A stretch of 23,319 nucleotides of DNA from a virus. The notes beneath the pieces are model-generated. The model searched no databases and was not told where the DNA came from. It saw nothing but the letters and a program-made list of their open reading frames with translations. Positions 12,677 through 19,663 of this stretch are shown piece by piece. The stretch's first letter is position 1, and every line of letters begins with the position of its first letter. Where the stretch lies: positions 1 through 23,319 of the IMG/VR virus record IMGVR_UViG_3300031957_002716. One strand, given 5' to 3'. A program made the translations under genes and the position numbers.

Positions 12677-13126
12677 ATGGCGAAAGATTCTGACGATTTA
12701 CCCGATGATTTGCGGGAATTGTTCCTGTCCCTGAAGATGCAGCACCAGGAATTTGCGCTGCATATTCTCGATGGAAAAACGCAGGTTGACGCTTATATGC
12801 TCGCGTATCCAAGCGCGTCCAAAGATACCGCAATGCGACAGTCCTCGCGTCTCATGATTAAGCATGAGGGCGTTGTCTCTTTCATCCGGGCATACCAGGA
12901 CAAAGTGTTCCGGACAAGGCACGCGTCCTTTGATAAGAAGCGTTCCAAGTTGAATGACATCATGGATGATCCTGCGTCGGACTATGCTGCGGTCATTGCG
13001 GCGATTCGTGAGGACAACAGAATGACCGGCGACGAGAAGCCCGTGAAGATAGAACTGTCCGTTGAAGACAGGCTCTATGAAGCGATCACGAACGGTTGCG
13101 CTCCTGGGCTTCCGCTATCACAATAG
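12677..13126 (+). CDS. terS: Terminase small subunit
   Basis: A 149-aa protein that should recognise phage DNA and start packaging. The N-terminus (KMQHQEFALHILDGKTQVDAY, then MLAYPSASKDTAMRQSSRLM, then VVSFIRAYQDKV) matches the HTH domain of terminase small subunits, where GKTQVDAYMLAYP...TAMRQSSRLM replaces the usual N-A-T-Q-A-A-x-x-A-G-Y form (about 21-73). The rest is a helical oligomerisation region and an acidic C-terminal stretch typical of the part that contacts the large subunit. It is separated from terL by about 5 kb. The TGTCC array directly upstream is a natural DNA-binding target for it. Confidence 0.8.
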   Translation: MAKDSDDLPDDLRELFLSLKMQHQEFALHILDGKTQVDAYMLAYPSASKDTAMRQSSRLMIKHEGVVSFIRAYQDKVFRTRHASFDKKRSKLNDIMDDPASDYAAVIAAIREDNRMTGDEKPVKIELSVEDRLYEAITNGCAPGLPLSQ

Positions 13127-13130
13127 GCAC

Positions 13131-13391
13131 ATGACAAGCAAAGAGAAGGCTGCCGTAATCCTTGATCGCATCAATGACCTTATTAAGGATCATGTATCTC
13201 AACCCGCCACGCTTTCATGGGTCAGTTACCCGGAAACCCTTGTGATTCATGTTTGCCCGAAGGGGTGCAGAGACCTGGAATACCGCTATGCGTCTCTAGA
13301 CGTGGTGGATAGCGTAGAGGATGCAATCCAGGTGGGGTCCAACTTCGCAAACCTCGCACTGAGGGCGATATCGAAGCTGTCCAACGCGTGA
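13131..13391 (+). CDS. Hypothetical protein
   Basis: An 86-aa protein starting MTSKEKAAVILDRINDLIKD. A helix is followed by strands (TLSWVSYPETLVIHVCP), a short Cys-containing loop (CPKGCRDLEYRY) and a C-terminal helix (AIQVGSNFANLALRAI). The frame is open upstream into terS, but the ATG at 13131, four bases after the terS stop, is preferred. The last base of its TGA is the first base of the ACCGTGTTGCG element. Function unknown; probably co-expressed with terS. Confidence 0.6.
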   Translation: MTSKEKAAVILDRINDLIKDHVSQPATLSWVSYPETLVIHVCPKGCRDLEYRYASLDVVDSVEDAIQVGSNFANLALRAISKLSNA

Positions 13392-13424
13392 CCGTGTTGC
13401 GCTAGGTCGTCGCGAGGATACTAT
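13391..13424 (+). promoter_or_regulatory. Rightward ACCGTGTTGCG promoter of the tail-fibre unit
   Basis: ACCGTGTTGCG (13391-13401) supplies TTGCGC (13397-13402); a 16-base spacer leads to TACTAT (13419-13424). Only five bases separate the -10 from the ATG at 13430, so there is no room for a Shine-Dalgarno and the transcript should be leaderless or start almost at the A. Confidence 0.6.
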
Positions 13425-13429
13425 CTTGC

Positions 13430-14593
13430 ATGGCCGTTTCCAGCGACACCAACCAAACCTCCGGCGTTCTCACAACGAAGCCGCAGGTTTTCGCGATCAA
13501 CTTTCAGTTCTATGTCTCCAGTGACTTGGTTGTGGTCGTGACTGACCAGAACACGCTGATTGACACCACGCTGACGATCTCCACGCACTACACGGTTTCG
13601 GGCGGCTCAGGCTCAACCGGGACTGTCACAATCCTGGATACAAGCGCTGTTGCGACAGGGGATACGATCACGATCTATCGCAGCATCCCTTACACGCAGG
13701 AACTGGAGCTAGAGGAAGGCGGGCCGCTTTCAGCTGCTGCACTGGAGGAACGCTTGGACAGAGGATTGATTCAGTTGCTCCAGGTGAAGTCGCAACTCGA
13801 CCGCTGCCTACGACTCGGCGAAACCTCACAGCAACCGGCAGCAGGGGATATCAAGGATCTTACGAGTAAGTTCCTGGCCTTTAACGAGCTCGATCAGCTC
13901 ACCGGTTACACTGCCGCGCAGATGGCCGCAGCGCTTAACCTGGCTCTGGCTGCTGATGTGTTCGCCTCGCACACGTTCGCTGATGACGCTGCGCGCGCGG
14001 CTGACACGCCGGATCGCATTGGGCAACTCGGCTGGCAACTGGATACGCTAACGCTCTATCACGCCACGGGAACGAACGTGGGGAACTGGTCTGTGGTTCA
14101 GGTGGACACAGCAAGCATTGTAGATCTCGCCATCGAAACCGCCAAGATTGCTGCGCTCGCAGTCACCACGGCCAAGATCGCCGCGAACGCCGTCACGCTA
14201 GGCAAGCTCGAGTCAGACCTTCAGACGTTCGAGGTGCAAATCAACATCGGCGCGAACGACGTGAATCTCGAGACTGGCAACGGCCAAGCCTACTGGTATC
14301 CGAACTTCGACGGCATCATCACTGGCGTTCGCGCACGGTTCCCAGAGCAGGGGCCGACCGGGCAGGCCGCAAGCTTCCAGATGAACGTGGACGGCAACGA
14401 CGCGCTCTCAACCGCCTTGACCGTGGATGCAGGCGAGGATGATTCAGATGACGCAGCAACGCCCGCAGTGATCGACACCGATTACGATGATCTCGTGGGC
14501 GGCACGTCTGTTGTTCGTATTGACGTGGATCAAGTCGGTAGCACGCTCTCCGGCGAACTGGTCTGCATCACCATCTCAGGAGTTCTTGTCTGA
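13430..14593 (+). CDS. Tail fibre protein with T7 gp17-like N-terminus
   Basis: A 387-aa virion protein. Residues 1-130 (TTKPQVFAINFQFYVSSDLV, then TLTISTHYTVSGGSGSTGTV, then YRSIPYTQELELEEGGPLSA, then ALEERLDRGLIQLLQ) match the T7 gp17 N-terminal domain that anchors fibres to podoviral tails. A shaft follows, including the degenerate repeat TAKIAALAVTTAKIAANAV (about 239-257), typical of trimeric phage fibres. The C-terminal about 120 aa are strand-rich and acidic (ALTVDAGEDDSDDAATPA) and probably form a small tip or jelly-roll domain. There is no lyase or esterase motif. It overlaps the LamG-like protein gene by one base, so the receptor-binding role may be shared. Confidence 0.85.
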   Translation: MAVSSDTNQTSGVLTTKPQVFAINFQFYVSSDLVVVVTDQNTLIDTTLTISTHYTVSGGSGSTGTVTILDTSAVATGDTITIYRSIPYTQELELEEGGPLSAAALEERLDRGLIQLLQVKSQLDRCLRLGETSQQPAAGDIKDLTSKFLAFNELDQLTGYTAAQMAAALNLALAADVFASHTFADDAARAADTPDRIGQLGWQLDTLTLYHATGTNVGNWSVVQVDTASIVDLAIETAKIAALAVTTAKIAANAVTLGKLESDLQTFEVQINIGANDVNLETGNGQAYWYPNFDGIITGVRARFPEQGPTGQAASFQMNVDGNDALSTALTVDAGEDDSDDAATPAVIDTDYDDLVGGTSVVRIDVDQVGSTLSGELVCITISGVLV

Positions 14594-15288
14594 TGAGCAG
14601 AGGCCCGAAGAAGATCGAGTATATCAACTCGCCAGTCCCGTTCAGCCCATTACACCTTCCGGGCTTCGATTTCTGGCTGGACTCATTCGATGCCAACAAC
14701 ATCCTTGAAGGCACCGGCCCTGATGATCCGGCAGAGAACGGTGACGCGGTAATCCTGTGGCGTGATCGCGGGCCGAACGCTCGGGAGTTCACGTTCAGCA
14801 ACGCGACCTACGACACAAGCGGCGCAATACCGCACCTGGATCTTGCTAGCGCAATTCCGCACAGCACAATCACGAATCCGCTCGGGGCCACGGCATCGAT
14901 CTTTCTGGTCTACCAGTCCAACGATGGCGAATACACGGCAGGGGTGGGCGATGCGGTCGGCGAAGTGATCGGATGGTCGAGCAATACTGCGCCTGGCTCC
15001 GGATCGGCGGTTGGCTGCGGGTCGCCAACAGTGTTCTGGAATTCAACCTCAGTGCCGACTCGGGGTGAACTCCGCACGGCCTCCAATGGGAACTTCGGCG
15101 TGCTCTCGATCATTGGCGCTGATTTCTCTTCGTGGTCTGCTCTCCGACTCTGGTCACGTGACGTAGGGGCAGCGCATGCCAGCATGCAGTTCGACGGACC
15201 TGCCTACGCGGCTATCGGCTGCAATTCAGCAATCAGCGCCGCACAAAGAGCGCAACTCGTGGCCTATTTGCTTGATCGCTATTCGTGA
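14593..15288 (+). CDS. LamG/concanavalin-like receptor-binding protein
   Basis: A 231-aa protein with a single LamG-type jelly-roll domain. The signatures are PGFDFWLDSFDANNILEG (about 23-40), AVILWRDRGPNAREFTFSN (a W-x-D-x-G turn) and the C-terminal AISAAQRAQLVAYLLDRY, the usual end of phage LamG proteins. Such domains bind glycans. Its ATG overlaps the tail-fibre stop (TGATG at 14591-14595), so the two proteins are made together, suggesting a two-part adhesin that attaches to the fibre tip. A carbohydrate receptor is inferred from the fold only. Confidence 0.7.
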   Translation: MSRGPKKIEYINSPVPFSPLHLPGFDFWLDSFDANNILEGTGPDDPAENGDAVILWRDRGPNAREFTFSNATYDTSGAIPHLDLASAIPHSTITNPLGATASIFLVYQSNDGEYTAGVGDAVGEVIGWSSNTAPGSGSAVGCGSPTVFWNSTSVPTRGELRTASNGNFGVLSIIGADFSSWSALRLWSRDVGAAHASMQFDGPAYAAIGCNSAISAAQRAQLVAYLLDRYS

Positions 15289-15304
15289 TGTGGCACGGTC
15301 AGGC

Positions 15305-15448
15305 ATGACCATTGAGATCGGCAGTCACACGACCACGTTCTACGCTGGCGACATGCTCTTGCTTGGCCTGCTATGGCTTCTGCTGATGATCCTGTTTGTT
15401 GGGATCGTTCGAGCGATTCGCGCTGAGCACGCCAAGAAGCCTCGCTAG
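15305..15448 (+). CDS. Small single-TM protein, possible holin
   Basis: A 47-aa protein: a short N-terminal segment (MTIEIGSHTTTFYAGD), one TM helix (MLLLGLLWLLLMILFVGIV, 17-35) and a basic C-terminus (RAIRAEHAKKPR). The topology fits a T7 gp17.5-like type II holin, or an accessory lysis membrane protein. A longer frame from 15176 overlaps the LamG gene, so the ATG at 15305 is used. Its TAG overlaps the stop of the convergent gene at 15445. Lysis function is inferred. Confidence 0.55.
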   Translation: MTIEIGSHTTTFYAGDMLLLGLLWLLLMILFVGIVRAIRAEHAKKPR

Positions 15449-15822
15449 TTCGTCAAGAACAGGTCGTCCTTGCGCTCAAGCGCCTTGAAGTGCTTTCGCG
15501 GGTGCTGCCCGAACTCGCTTTCAAGAAGGAGCATGTTGGCAGCATCCAGTAGGTGCTCCGTGTTTCCGGTCGCCTTGTATTTGTCGATCTCTCCGGCCAG
15601 TCGGCCAAGATAATCGTAAGCGGCCATTGTGTTGCGCTCTCGACCATATCGAAGCGCACCCATCACAAGGCGATTCACCATGCCCTCAACGAAGCGCTTA
15701 CCCGGAAGTTCGCGTTCGATCTTGCGCAGAATTGCTTGCGCATCCCCCTTGAACCTGGATTCAGGCCAGCCAATGCCAGCACGGAGTTCCAGCCGTTGTC
15801 TCATCCATTCTGTGTTTGTCAT
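15445..15822 (-). CDS. Hypothetical phage protein in reversed cassette
   Basis: A 125-aa helical protein starting MTNTEWMRQRLELRAGIGWP. The final part EIDKYKATGNTEHLLDAANMLLLESEFGQHPRKHF (about 77-112) carries the Y-x-x-T-G-N-x-E-H-L-x-D-A-A-N motif of a widespread phage protein family of unknown function, often annotated near MazG-like nucleotide hydrolases. Its His/Glu/Asp pattern hints at metal binding but that is not shown. ATGA overlap with the phosphoesterase gene; its stop abuts the convergent plus-strand gene. Confidence 0.65.
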   Translation of the reverse strand: MTNTEWMRQRLELRAGIGWPESRFKGDAQAILRKIERELPGKRFVEGMVNRLVMGALRYGRERNTMAAYDYLGRLAGEIDKYKATGNTEHLLDAANMLLLESEFGQHPRKHFKALERKDDLFLTN

Positions 15823-16838
15823 GAGTAGATTCCGCCAGTCTTGGAGATCTCGAGGTTATCCACCTTGAAAGCCCCAGTCTCGGGGCATGTGATCTCGACC
15901 ACGGCAAACCCGTGGTTCCATTCGTTGTAGATCCGGTAATCAGGCGTCAGGTTGCAGAGACAGCCCGTTGTCCATGCCCGTGACACGTTGCCAAGCAAGT
16001 CTTTCACTGGCGGCGTTGCGCTGGCCTTGTGATGATGCGAGCCGAGAACGGTGGTTCGCGCCTTGAGTTGCAGGCCGCGAGCGGGGGAGACGGCGGAGCT
16101 TGTTTGGATCTCGTGACCGTGGATGATGGAGAGTTGACCGAACTGCACGCGCTGTGCGTCGCCAATCTCTGTGATGCCGAGTTTATCCAGGCCAAGGACA
16201 TTGCCAAGGCTGAGGCATTCAAGGTCGAGCAGTTCCGGCGCTTTGAGCTTCAGGTATCGTTCGTATCGGTCCTCGTGATTGCCTGACTTGAAATAGATTC
16301 GAGCACCAGGAAGGAATCGCTGCATGACCTCCAGCACGGTGCGGATTTGCTCAAGTTCATACTTGAAGGCGCGTTGTCTTGGGTCGCGTTCCCATCGGCT
16401 GATGTTGTAGAAGTCGCAGAGGTCGCCGTTGAGCAGCACCGCGTCAACTCCGGCGTCGGTGCCGTATTCGATAGCTGCCGCCAGCGCCCTCTTATCATGG
16501 AAGGGACCATGGATGTCTCCGAGCACAAGCAAGCGTTCAGCGCTGATGCGATAAGGCCGCGAATCCTTCAGGTCTTGCCACGGTTCCGGCAGGGCGTCGA
16601 ACACCTTTCCAGGCATGACGTTCGGTCGGAAGTGCTCTTGCGTTGCTGCATCCTTACGGTGCAACTCTCCGTTGTTTCCTCGATAGCGGCGCACCATGCT
16701 TCGGCACGCTTCATATCTTGGCCAGAGTTCGGGCGACTTCGTGTAGAGCTTCTTCGCGAGTGTCGCCGTGGGTGTGTTTGGAAAGCGCTTCAATTCGCGC
16801 TTCACTGCTTCCGCCGCAGGGGAGATGGTTCGAGCCAT
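15819..16838 (-). CDS. Metallophosphoesterase with N-terminal helical domain
   Basis: A 339-aa calcineurin-like phosphoesterase. The dinuclear metal site is complete: GDIH (107-110), NGDL (137-140, Asp139), GNHED (186-190), HGHE (240-243) and GSHHH (266-270). The N-terminal about 60 aa (MARTISPAAEAVKRELKRFP, TLAKKLYTKSPELWPRYEAC, ending VRRYRGNNG) form a helical domain seen before such phosphatases in other phages. The substrate is unknown: nucleic acid, nucleotide or signalling molecule are all possible. A minus-strand gene inside the late rightward operon, it may be expressed on its own schedule; TACTAT at 16857-16862 (minus) is a possible -10. The longer TTG start is rejected. Confidence 0.85.
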   Translation of the reverse strand: MARTISPAAEAVKRELKRFPNTPTATLAKKLYTKSPELWPRYEACRSMVRRYRGNNGELHRKDAATQEHFRPNVMPGKVFDALPEPWQDLKDSRPYRISAERLLVLGDIHGPFHDKRALAAAIEYGTDAGVDAVLLNGDLCDFYNISRWERDPRQRAFKYELEQIRTVLEVMQRFLPGARIYFKSGNHEDRYERYLKLKAPELLDLECLSLGNVLGLDKLGITEIGDAQRVQFGQLSIIHGHEIQTSSAVSPARGLQLKARTTVLGSHHHKASATPPVKDLLGNVSRAWTTGCLCNLTPDYRIYNEWNHGFAVVEITCPETGAFKVDNLEISKTGGIYS

Positions 16839-16870
16839 GCTTGAGGGTAAGGGCAAATAGTACTAGGGCA

Positions 16871-16904
16871 ACCGTGTTGCGTCACAGCATCCTGTAGGGA
16901 ATCT
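16871..16904 (+). promoter_or_regulatory. Rightward ACCGTGTTGCG promoter of the Tad2-like gene
   Basis: ACCGTGTTGCG (16871-16881) gives TTGCGT (16877-16882), a 16-base spacer and GAATCT (16899-16904). The ATG at 16912 is seven bases after the -10. It lies between the divergent phosphoesterase and Tad2-like genes, with a leftward -10 candidate (TACTAT, 16862-16857) nearby, so the region may drive both. Confidence 0.55.
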
Positions 16905-16911
16905 TTGCAGG

Positions 16912-17232
16912 ATGGAGATTGATCAAACTAATCAAACATTCGGAGCAGCCCTTGAGGCGCTTAAGGCAGGGAAGAAGATTGCACGCGATGGCTGGAACGG
17001 GAAAGGCATGTTTCTGTTCCTGCTCCCGGCTGGCCAAGTGCCTAAATCCGCCATTCATGACCCAGGCTTGCGGGCCGTTATAGACAGTGAGGTGGAAGGG
17101 GATACTTTTGAGGCTCTTGGAACTATCCGTATGTGGACAACAAACAGCTCTGGTCGGCGAGCAGTGTTAACTGGATGGCTTGCATCGCAGACTGATATGC
17201 TGAGCGAGGACTGGGTTATCTACAAAGACTGA
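16912..17232 (+). CDS. tad2: DUF2829 / Tad2-like anti-Thoeris protein
   Basis: A 106-aa protein of the DUF2829 family, shown in phages to be Tad2, which captures the cyclic ADP-ribose signal made by the bacterial Thoeris defence and so blocks abortive infection. The signatures are present in order: TFGAALEALKAGKKIARDGW (9-28) with W-N-G-K-G-M-F-L-F-L, a central loop, then GWLASQTDMLSEDWVIY (88-104). The W-x-A-S-Q-T-D-x-L-x-E-D-W ending is strongly conserved in the family. Function here is by homology; ligand binding is not shown. It has its own promoter, as expected for a counter-defence gene, and is followed by the lysis-like membrane genes. Confidence 0.8.
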   Translation: MEIDQTNQTFGAALEALKAGKKIARDGWNGKGMFLFLLPAGQVPKSAIHDPGLRAVIDSEVEGDTFEALGTIRMWTTNSSGRRAVLTGWLASQTDMLSEDWVIYKD

Positions 17233-17266
17233 CCGTGTTGCGCTTGCGATCTCTTGCCCTGAATAT
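17232..17266 (+). promoter_or_regulatory. Rightward ACCGTGTTGCG promoter of the membrane/terL unit
   Basis: ACCGTGTTGCG (17232-17242) gives TTGCGC (17238-17243); a 17-base spacer leads to GAATAT (17261-17266). The ATG at 17272 is five bases further on, again with no room for a ribosome site. The element begins on the last base of the preceding gene's TGA, as at 13391. Confidence 0.6.
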
Positions 17267-17271
17267 GGGTC

Positions 17272-17535
17272 ATGAGAAAGCTTATCAATGAACTCGGTGG
17301 CCGGAAGTTTCTTGCTGGCGTCCTTGCTGGCCTTGGCGGAACTGCCGCTGTTGCTATTGAGCAGTTCGCTAGCGGCGCTGTTTCCACAGGCAGCATCAAG
17401 GGCGGCATTGCTGCTCTGATCGTCTTCATTATCATGGAAGGCGCTGCGGACATTAAGAGTCGTGCAAAGAACAGCGATTCCGACATCGCCAAGCAGGTGA
17501 TCGACGAACTGGAGAAGCGCGCCGAGGGCAAGTAA
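17272..17535 (+). CDS. Two-TM membrane protein, candidate holin
   Basis: An 87-aa protein with two hydrophobic helices: KFLAGVLAGLGGTAAVAIEQ (12-31, Gly/Ala-rich) and GGIAALIVFIIMEGAADI (44-61), and a charged C-terminal tail (KQVIDELEKRAEGK). Length and topology match phage holins and related small lysis membrane proteins. It is directly followed (TAA-ATG, no gap) by a coiled-coil membrane protein gene, as in lysis cassettes, but no endolysin is in the window. Holin identity is inferred. Confidence 0.6.
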   Translation: MRKLINELGGRKFLAGVLAGLGGTAAVAIEQFASGAVSTGSIKGGIAALIVFIIMEGAADIKSRAKNSDSDIAKQVIDELEKRAEGK

Positions 17536-17922
17536 ATGTCGGGTTCTCAATCCTCATCTAAGCGCACACCAGCCAGCAATGCCAATGCTCGGCTCGACGT
17601 GTTGGAGAAGTCCGTTGAGCGACTGTCTGATGACTTCGACGCGTTCAAGTCCGGCATGTTCGGGCGCTTAGATGAACTGACACGGGCGGTAACAGGGATC
17701 ACGGCAGGGGCGGGCCGAGTAGCTTGGAAGGAAGTAGCCACACTGGTTTCCATTCTCGTGATCGGCGCAGGCTGCATTGGCGTCTATGTCGAGCTGAAGC
17801 TTGAGGTAATGCGCGTTCAGATGGAAAACCGGGACGACCGCATAACCGACCTCGAAGCCCGCGTTGAAGAGATTGACAATTACGGTTCACGTCGTTGGAC
17901 CACTCAACCTGCAAACAAATGA
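17536..17922 (+). CDS. Coiled-coil single-TM protein, possible spanin or lysis accessory
   Basis: A 128-aa protein with a Ser-rich N-terminus, a coiled coil (ARLDVLEKSVERLSDDFDAF, about 18-52), one TM helix (VATLVSILVIGAGCIGVYVE, 67-86) and a second coiled coil (LKLEVMRVQMENRDDRITDL, 87-106, continuing to about 114). The TM-plus-coiled-coil layout recalls i-spanins (Rz) and phage DUF1640-like membrane proteins, but the long coiled coil before the TM is unusual for Rz. The next gene overlaps its TGA by four bases. Confidence 0.55.
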   Translation: MSGSQSSSKRTPASNANARLDVLEKSVERLSDDFDAFKSGMFGRLDELTRAVTGITAGAGRVAWKEVATLVSILVIGAGCIGVYVELKLEVMRVQMENRDDRITDLEARVEEIDNYGSRRWTTQPANK

Positions 17923-18101
17923 CAGCGATCGCACTAGCCAGACTGCCCGAGAAACGCATAAGCGCTGCACGAATGGTTGGCGGTAGCGCGTGCCGTAGTT
18001 GGTCCAACGGAAAGCCTTGGGTCACCTACAACTTCATCCAAGCCACTGACTCTGGCTTCTATCATTACCCGGTGTCATACCGGCCCAGTCGCCACGATTG
18101 A
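17919..18101 (+). CDS. Hypothetical protein upstream of terL
   Basis: A 60-aa basic protein starting MTAIALARLPEKRISAARMV. The second half (SWSNGKPWVTYNFIQATDSG, ending FYHYPVSYRPSRHD) is aromatic-rich and strand-like. The start overlaps the previous TGA (ATGA, 17919-17922), and its TGA overlaps the terL ATG (TGATG, 18099-18103), so it is coupled to both. No known family. Its position suggests a virion or packaging role, without proof. Confidence 0.6.
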   Translation: MTAIALARLPEKRISAARMVGGSACRSWSNGKPWVTYNFIQATDSGFYHYPVSYRPSRHD

Positions 18102-19648
18102 TGAGTAAGCTTGCCGAGCTTCTACGCGATGAGAAGTGGAGGCTGTGGAACCTCTACCAAGTCAAGCCCAAGATCGGGCAACCCGTGCATTTCGTTCCGA
18201 ACGTGATGCAAGAGAAGTTCCTCTATGACATCCACTGGAAGAACATCATCGTTAAGTCTCGCCAGATCGGGTTCTCTACGCTTACGGCGGTCCTGTTCCT
18301 TGATCGCATGTTGTTCGTTCCGCACACCAAGGCGGGTATCATCGACTTCTCTCTGCCGGACGCAGCTGAGAAGCTGAACAAGATCAAGTTCGCTTACGAG
18401 TCCATTGGTAAATCACTTGGCGGGCAAGCAGGGGAAGAGATGAACGCGCTTATCCATCGCATGGTTCCGCTGACCAAGTGCAATGAGAAAACGATGGAGT
18501 GGGCGAACGGTTCTCGAATCCGCGTAGGAACTACGCTTCGAGGTGACACACTCCAGCTTCTTCACGTGTCCGAGTTCGGAAAGATCGCCAACGAGCCAGG
18601 CGACCGGGACAGAGACATTATCGATGGCGCGTTGCCTGCTGCTGAAGAGGCGCTGGTCATCTTCGAATCAACCCACGAAGGCGGCAAGGTCGGCGAGCAT
18701 TACAAGATGGCGACCGATGCCCTTGAGAACCCAGAACCACGCCGGGAAGATTTCAAACTTCAGTTCTATGCGTGGTGGCAAGATCCGAAGTGCCGGATTG
18801 AACACAGCACGCCGCGACCGGACGACATCCAGCGCCGATATTACGCCGAGCTTGAGGAGCGGGGGATTGTGCTGGATGACGCGCAGAAAGCCTTTCACCT
18901 CGCCAAGTGGAAGCGTCACGGGTTCGCTGTGTTCAAGGAATACCCCAGCACGCTGGAGGACGCGTGGCGTGCACCGTTGAGCGGCGCTTACTACGGCGAG
19001 CAAATGGCAAGCCTTCGCGCCAAGGGCAGGATTCACGAGTTCGAGCATGAGCGCTACCCGGTGCATTGCTTCTGGGATATTGGCCAATCAGACTCAACGG
19101 CTATCTGGGCGGTTCAGTTGGTCGGCCCTGAAATCTGGTGGATCGACTGGTATGAGAACGAAGGGGAGACGCCAGCGCATTATGCTGGGGTAGTGCGGGA
19201 GTGGGCATCACGCTATCCAATCGCGACACACTTCCTGCCGCATGACGCAGGATACGCGACGTCGGTTGGCTGGTCCTATCAGAAGGCGCTGAAAGATTGC
19301 GGCGTGACGAATACTGTGGTGCTGCCACGAACAACCGACATTAGCCTTGGTATCAACGAGCTTCGCGAACTGCTCAAGCGGTCACGCTTCCACGTCCGTT
19401 GCGCAGGAACGCGCATAGTAGACGGCGAAGAGAAAGTGGGTGGCGTCGGCCACCTTGAACTGTATCGTAAGCACGAGAACAAGGCAGGCGCGACACTACG
19501 GGAAAGGCCCGTTCACGACGAGCATTCCCACTCAGCCGATGCCGCAAGATACTTCGCTGAGGCTTATGCGCTAGGCATGGTGGGTCGAGAGTTCACGGCT
19601 AAGCCAAGACGCCCCAGGAGAGGCGGCGACACCATCCTTGCGGTGTAG
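18101..19648 (+). CDS. terL: Terminase large subunit
   Basis: A 515-aa packaging motor and nuclease. The ATPase shows a Walker A variant KSRQIGFST (52-60), Walker B region LLHVSEFG (153-160, catalytic Glu158) and motif III FEST (188-191). The C-terminal RNase H-like nuclease has the three expected acidic positions: FWDIGQSDSTAIW (Asp326), PHDAG (Asp382) and HDEHSHSADAARYF (Asp480). Length is normal for phage terminases. All motifs look intact. The ATG at 18101 overlaps the upstream TGA; the TTG one codon earlier is not needed. It lies upstream of the portal and scaffold-like genes, as in many podoviruses. Confidence 0.95.
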   Translation: MSKLAELLRDEKWRLWNLYQVKPKIGQPVHFVPNVMQEKFLYDIHWKNIIVKSRQIGFSTLTAVLFLDRMLFVPHTKAGIIDFSLPDAAEKLNKIKFAYESIGKSLGGQAGEEMNALIHRMVPLTKCNEKTMEWANGSRIRVGTTLRGDTLQLLHVSEFGKIANEPGDRDRDIIDGALPAAEEALVIFESTHEGGKVGEHYKMATDALENPEPRREDFKLQFYAWWQDPKCRIEHSTPRPDDIQRRYYAELEERGIVLDDAQKAFHLAKWKRHGFAVFKEYPSTLEDAWRAPLSGAYYGEQMASLRAKGRIHEFEHERYPVHCFWDIGQSDSTAIWAVQLVGPEIWWIDWYENEGETPAHYAGVVREWASRYPIATHFLPHDAGYATSVGWSYQKALKDCGVTNTVVLPRTTDISLGINELRELLKRSRFHVRCAGTRIVDGEEKVGGVGHLELYRKHENKAGATLRERPVHDEHSHSADAARYFAEAYALGMVGREFTAKPRRPRRGGDTILAV

Positions 19649-19663
19649 CGAATTTGCAGTTGG

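Noticed and set aside
15625-15636. Partial copy of the ACCGTGTTGCG element (TTGTGTTGCGCT)
   Set aside because: It lies within a coding region on the opposite strand, lacks the ACC part and has no good -10 at the right distance.
16347-16844. 165-aa plus-strand frame opposite the phosphoesterase gene
   Set aside because: The minus-strand gene has a complete metal-binding motif set, so this is a shadow frame.
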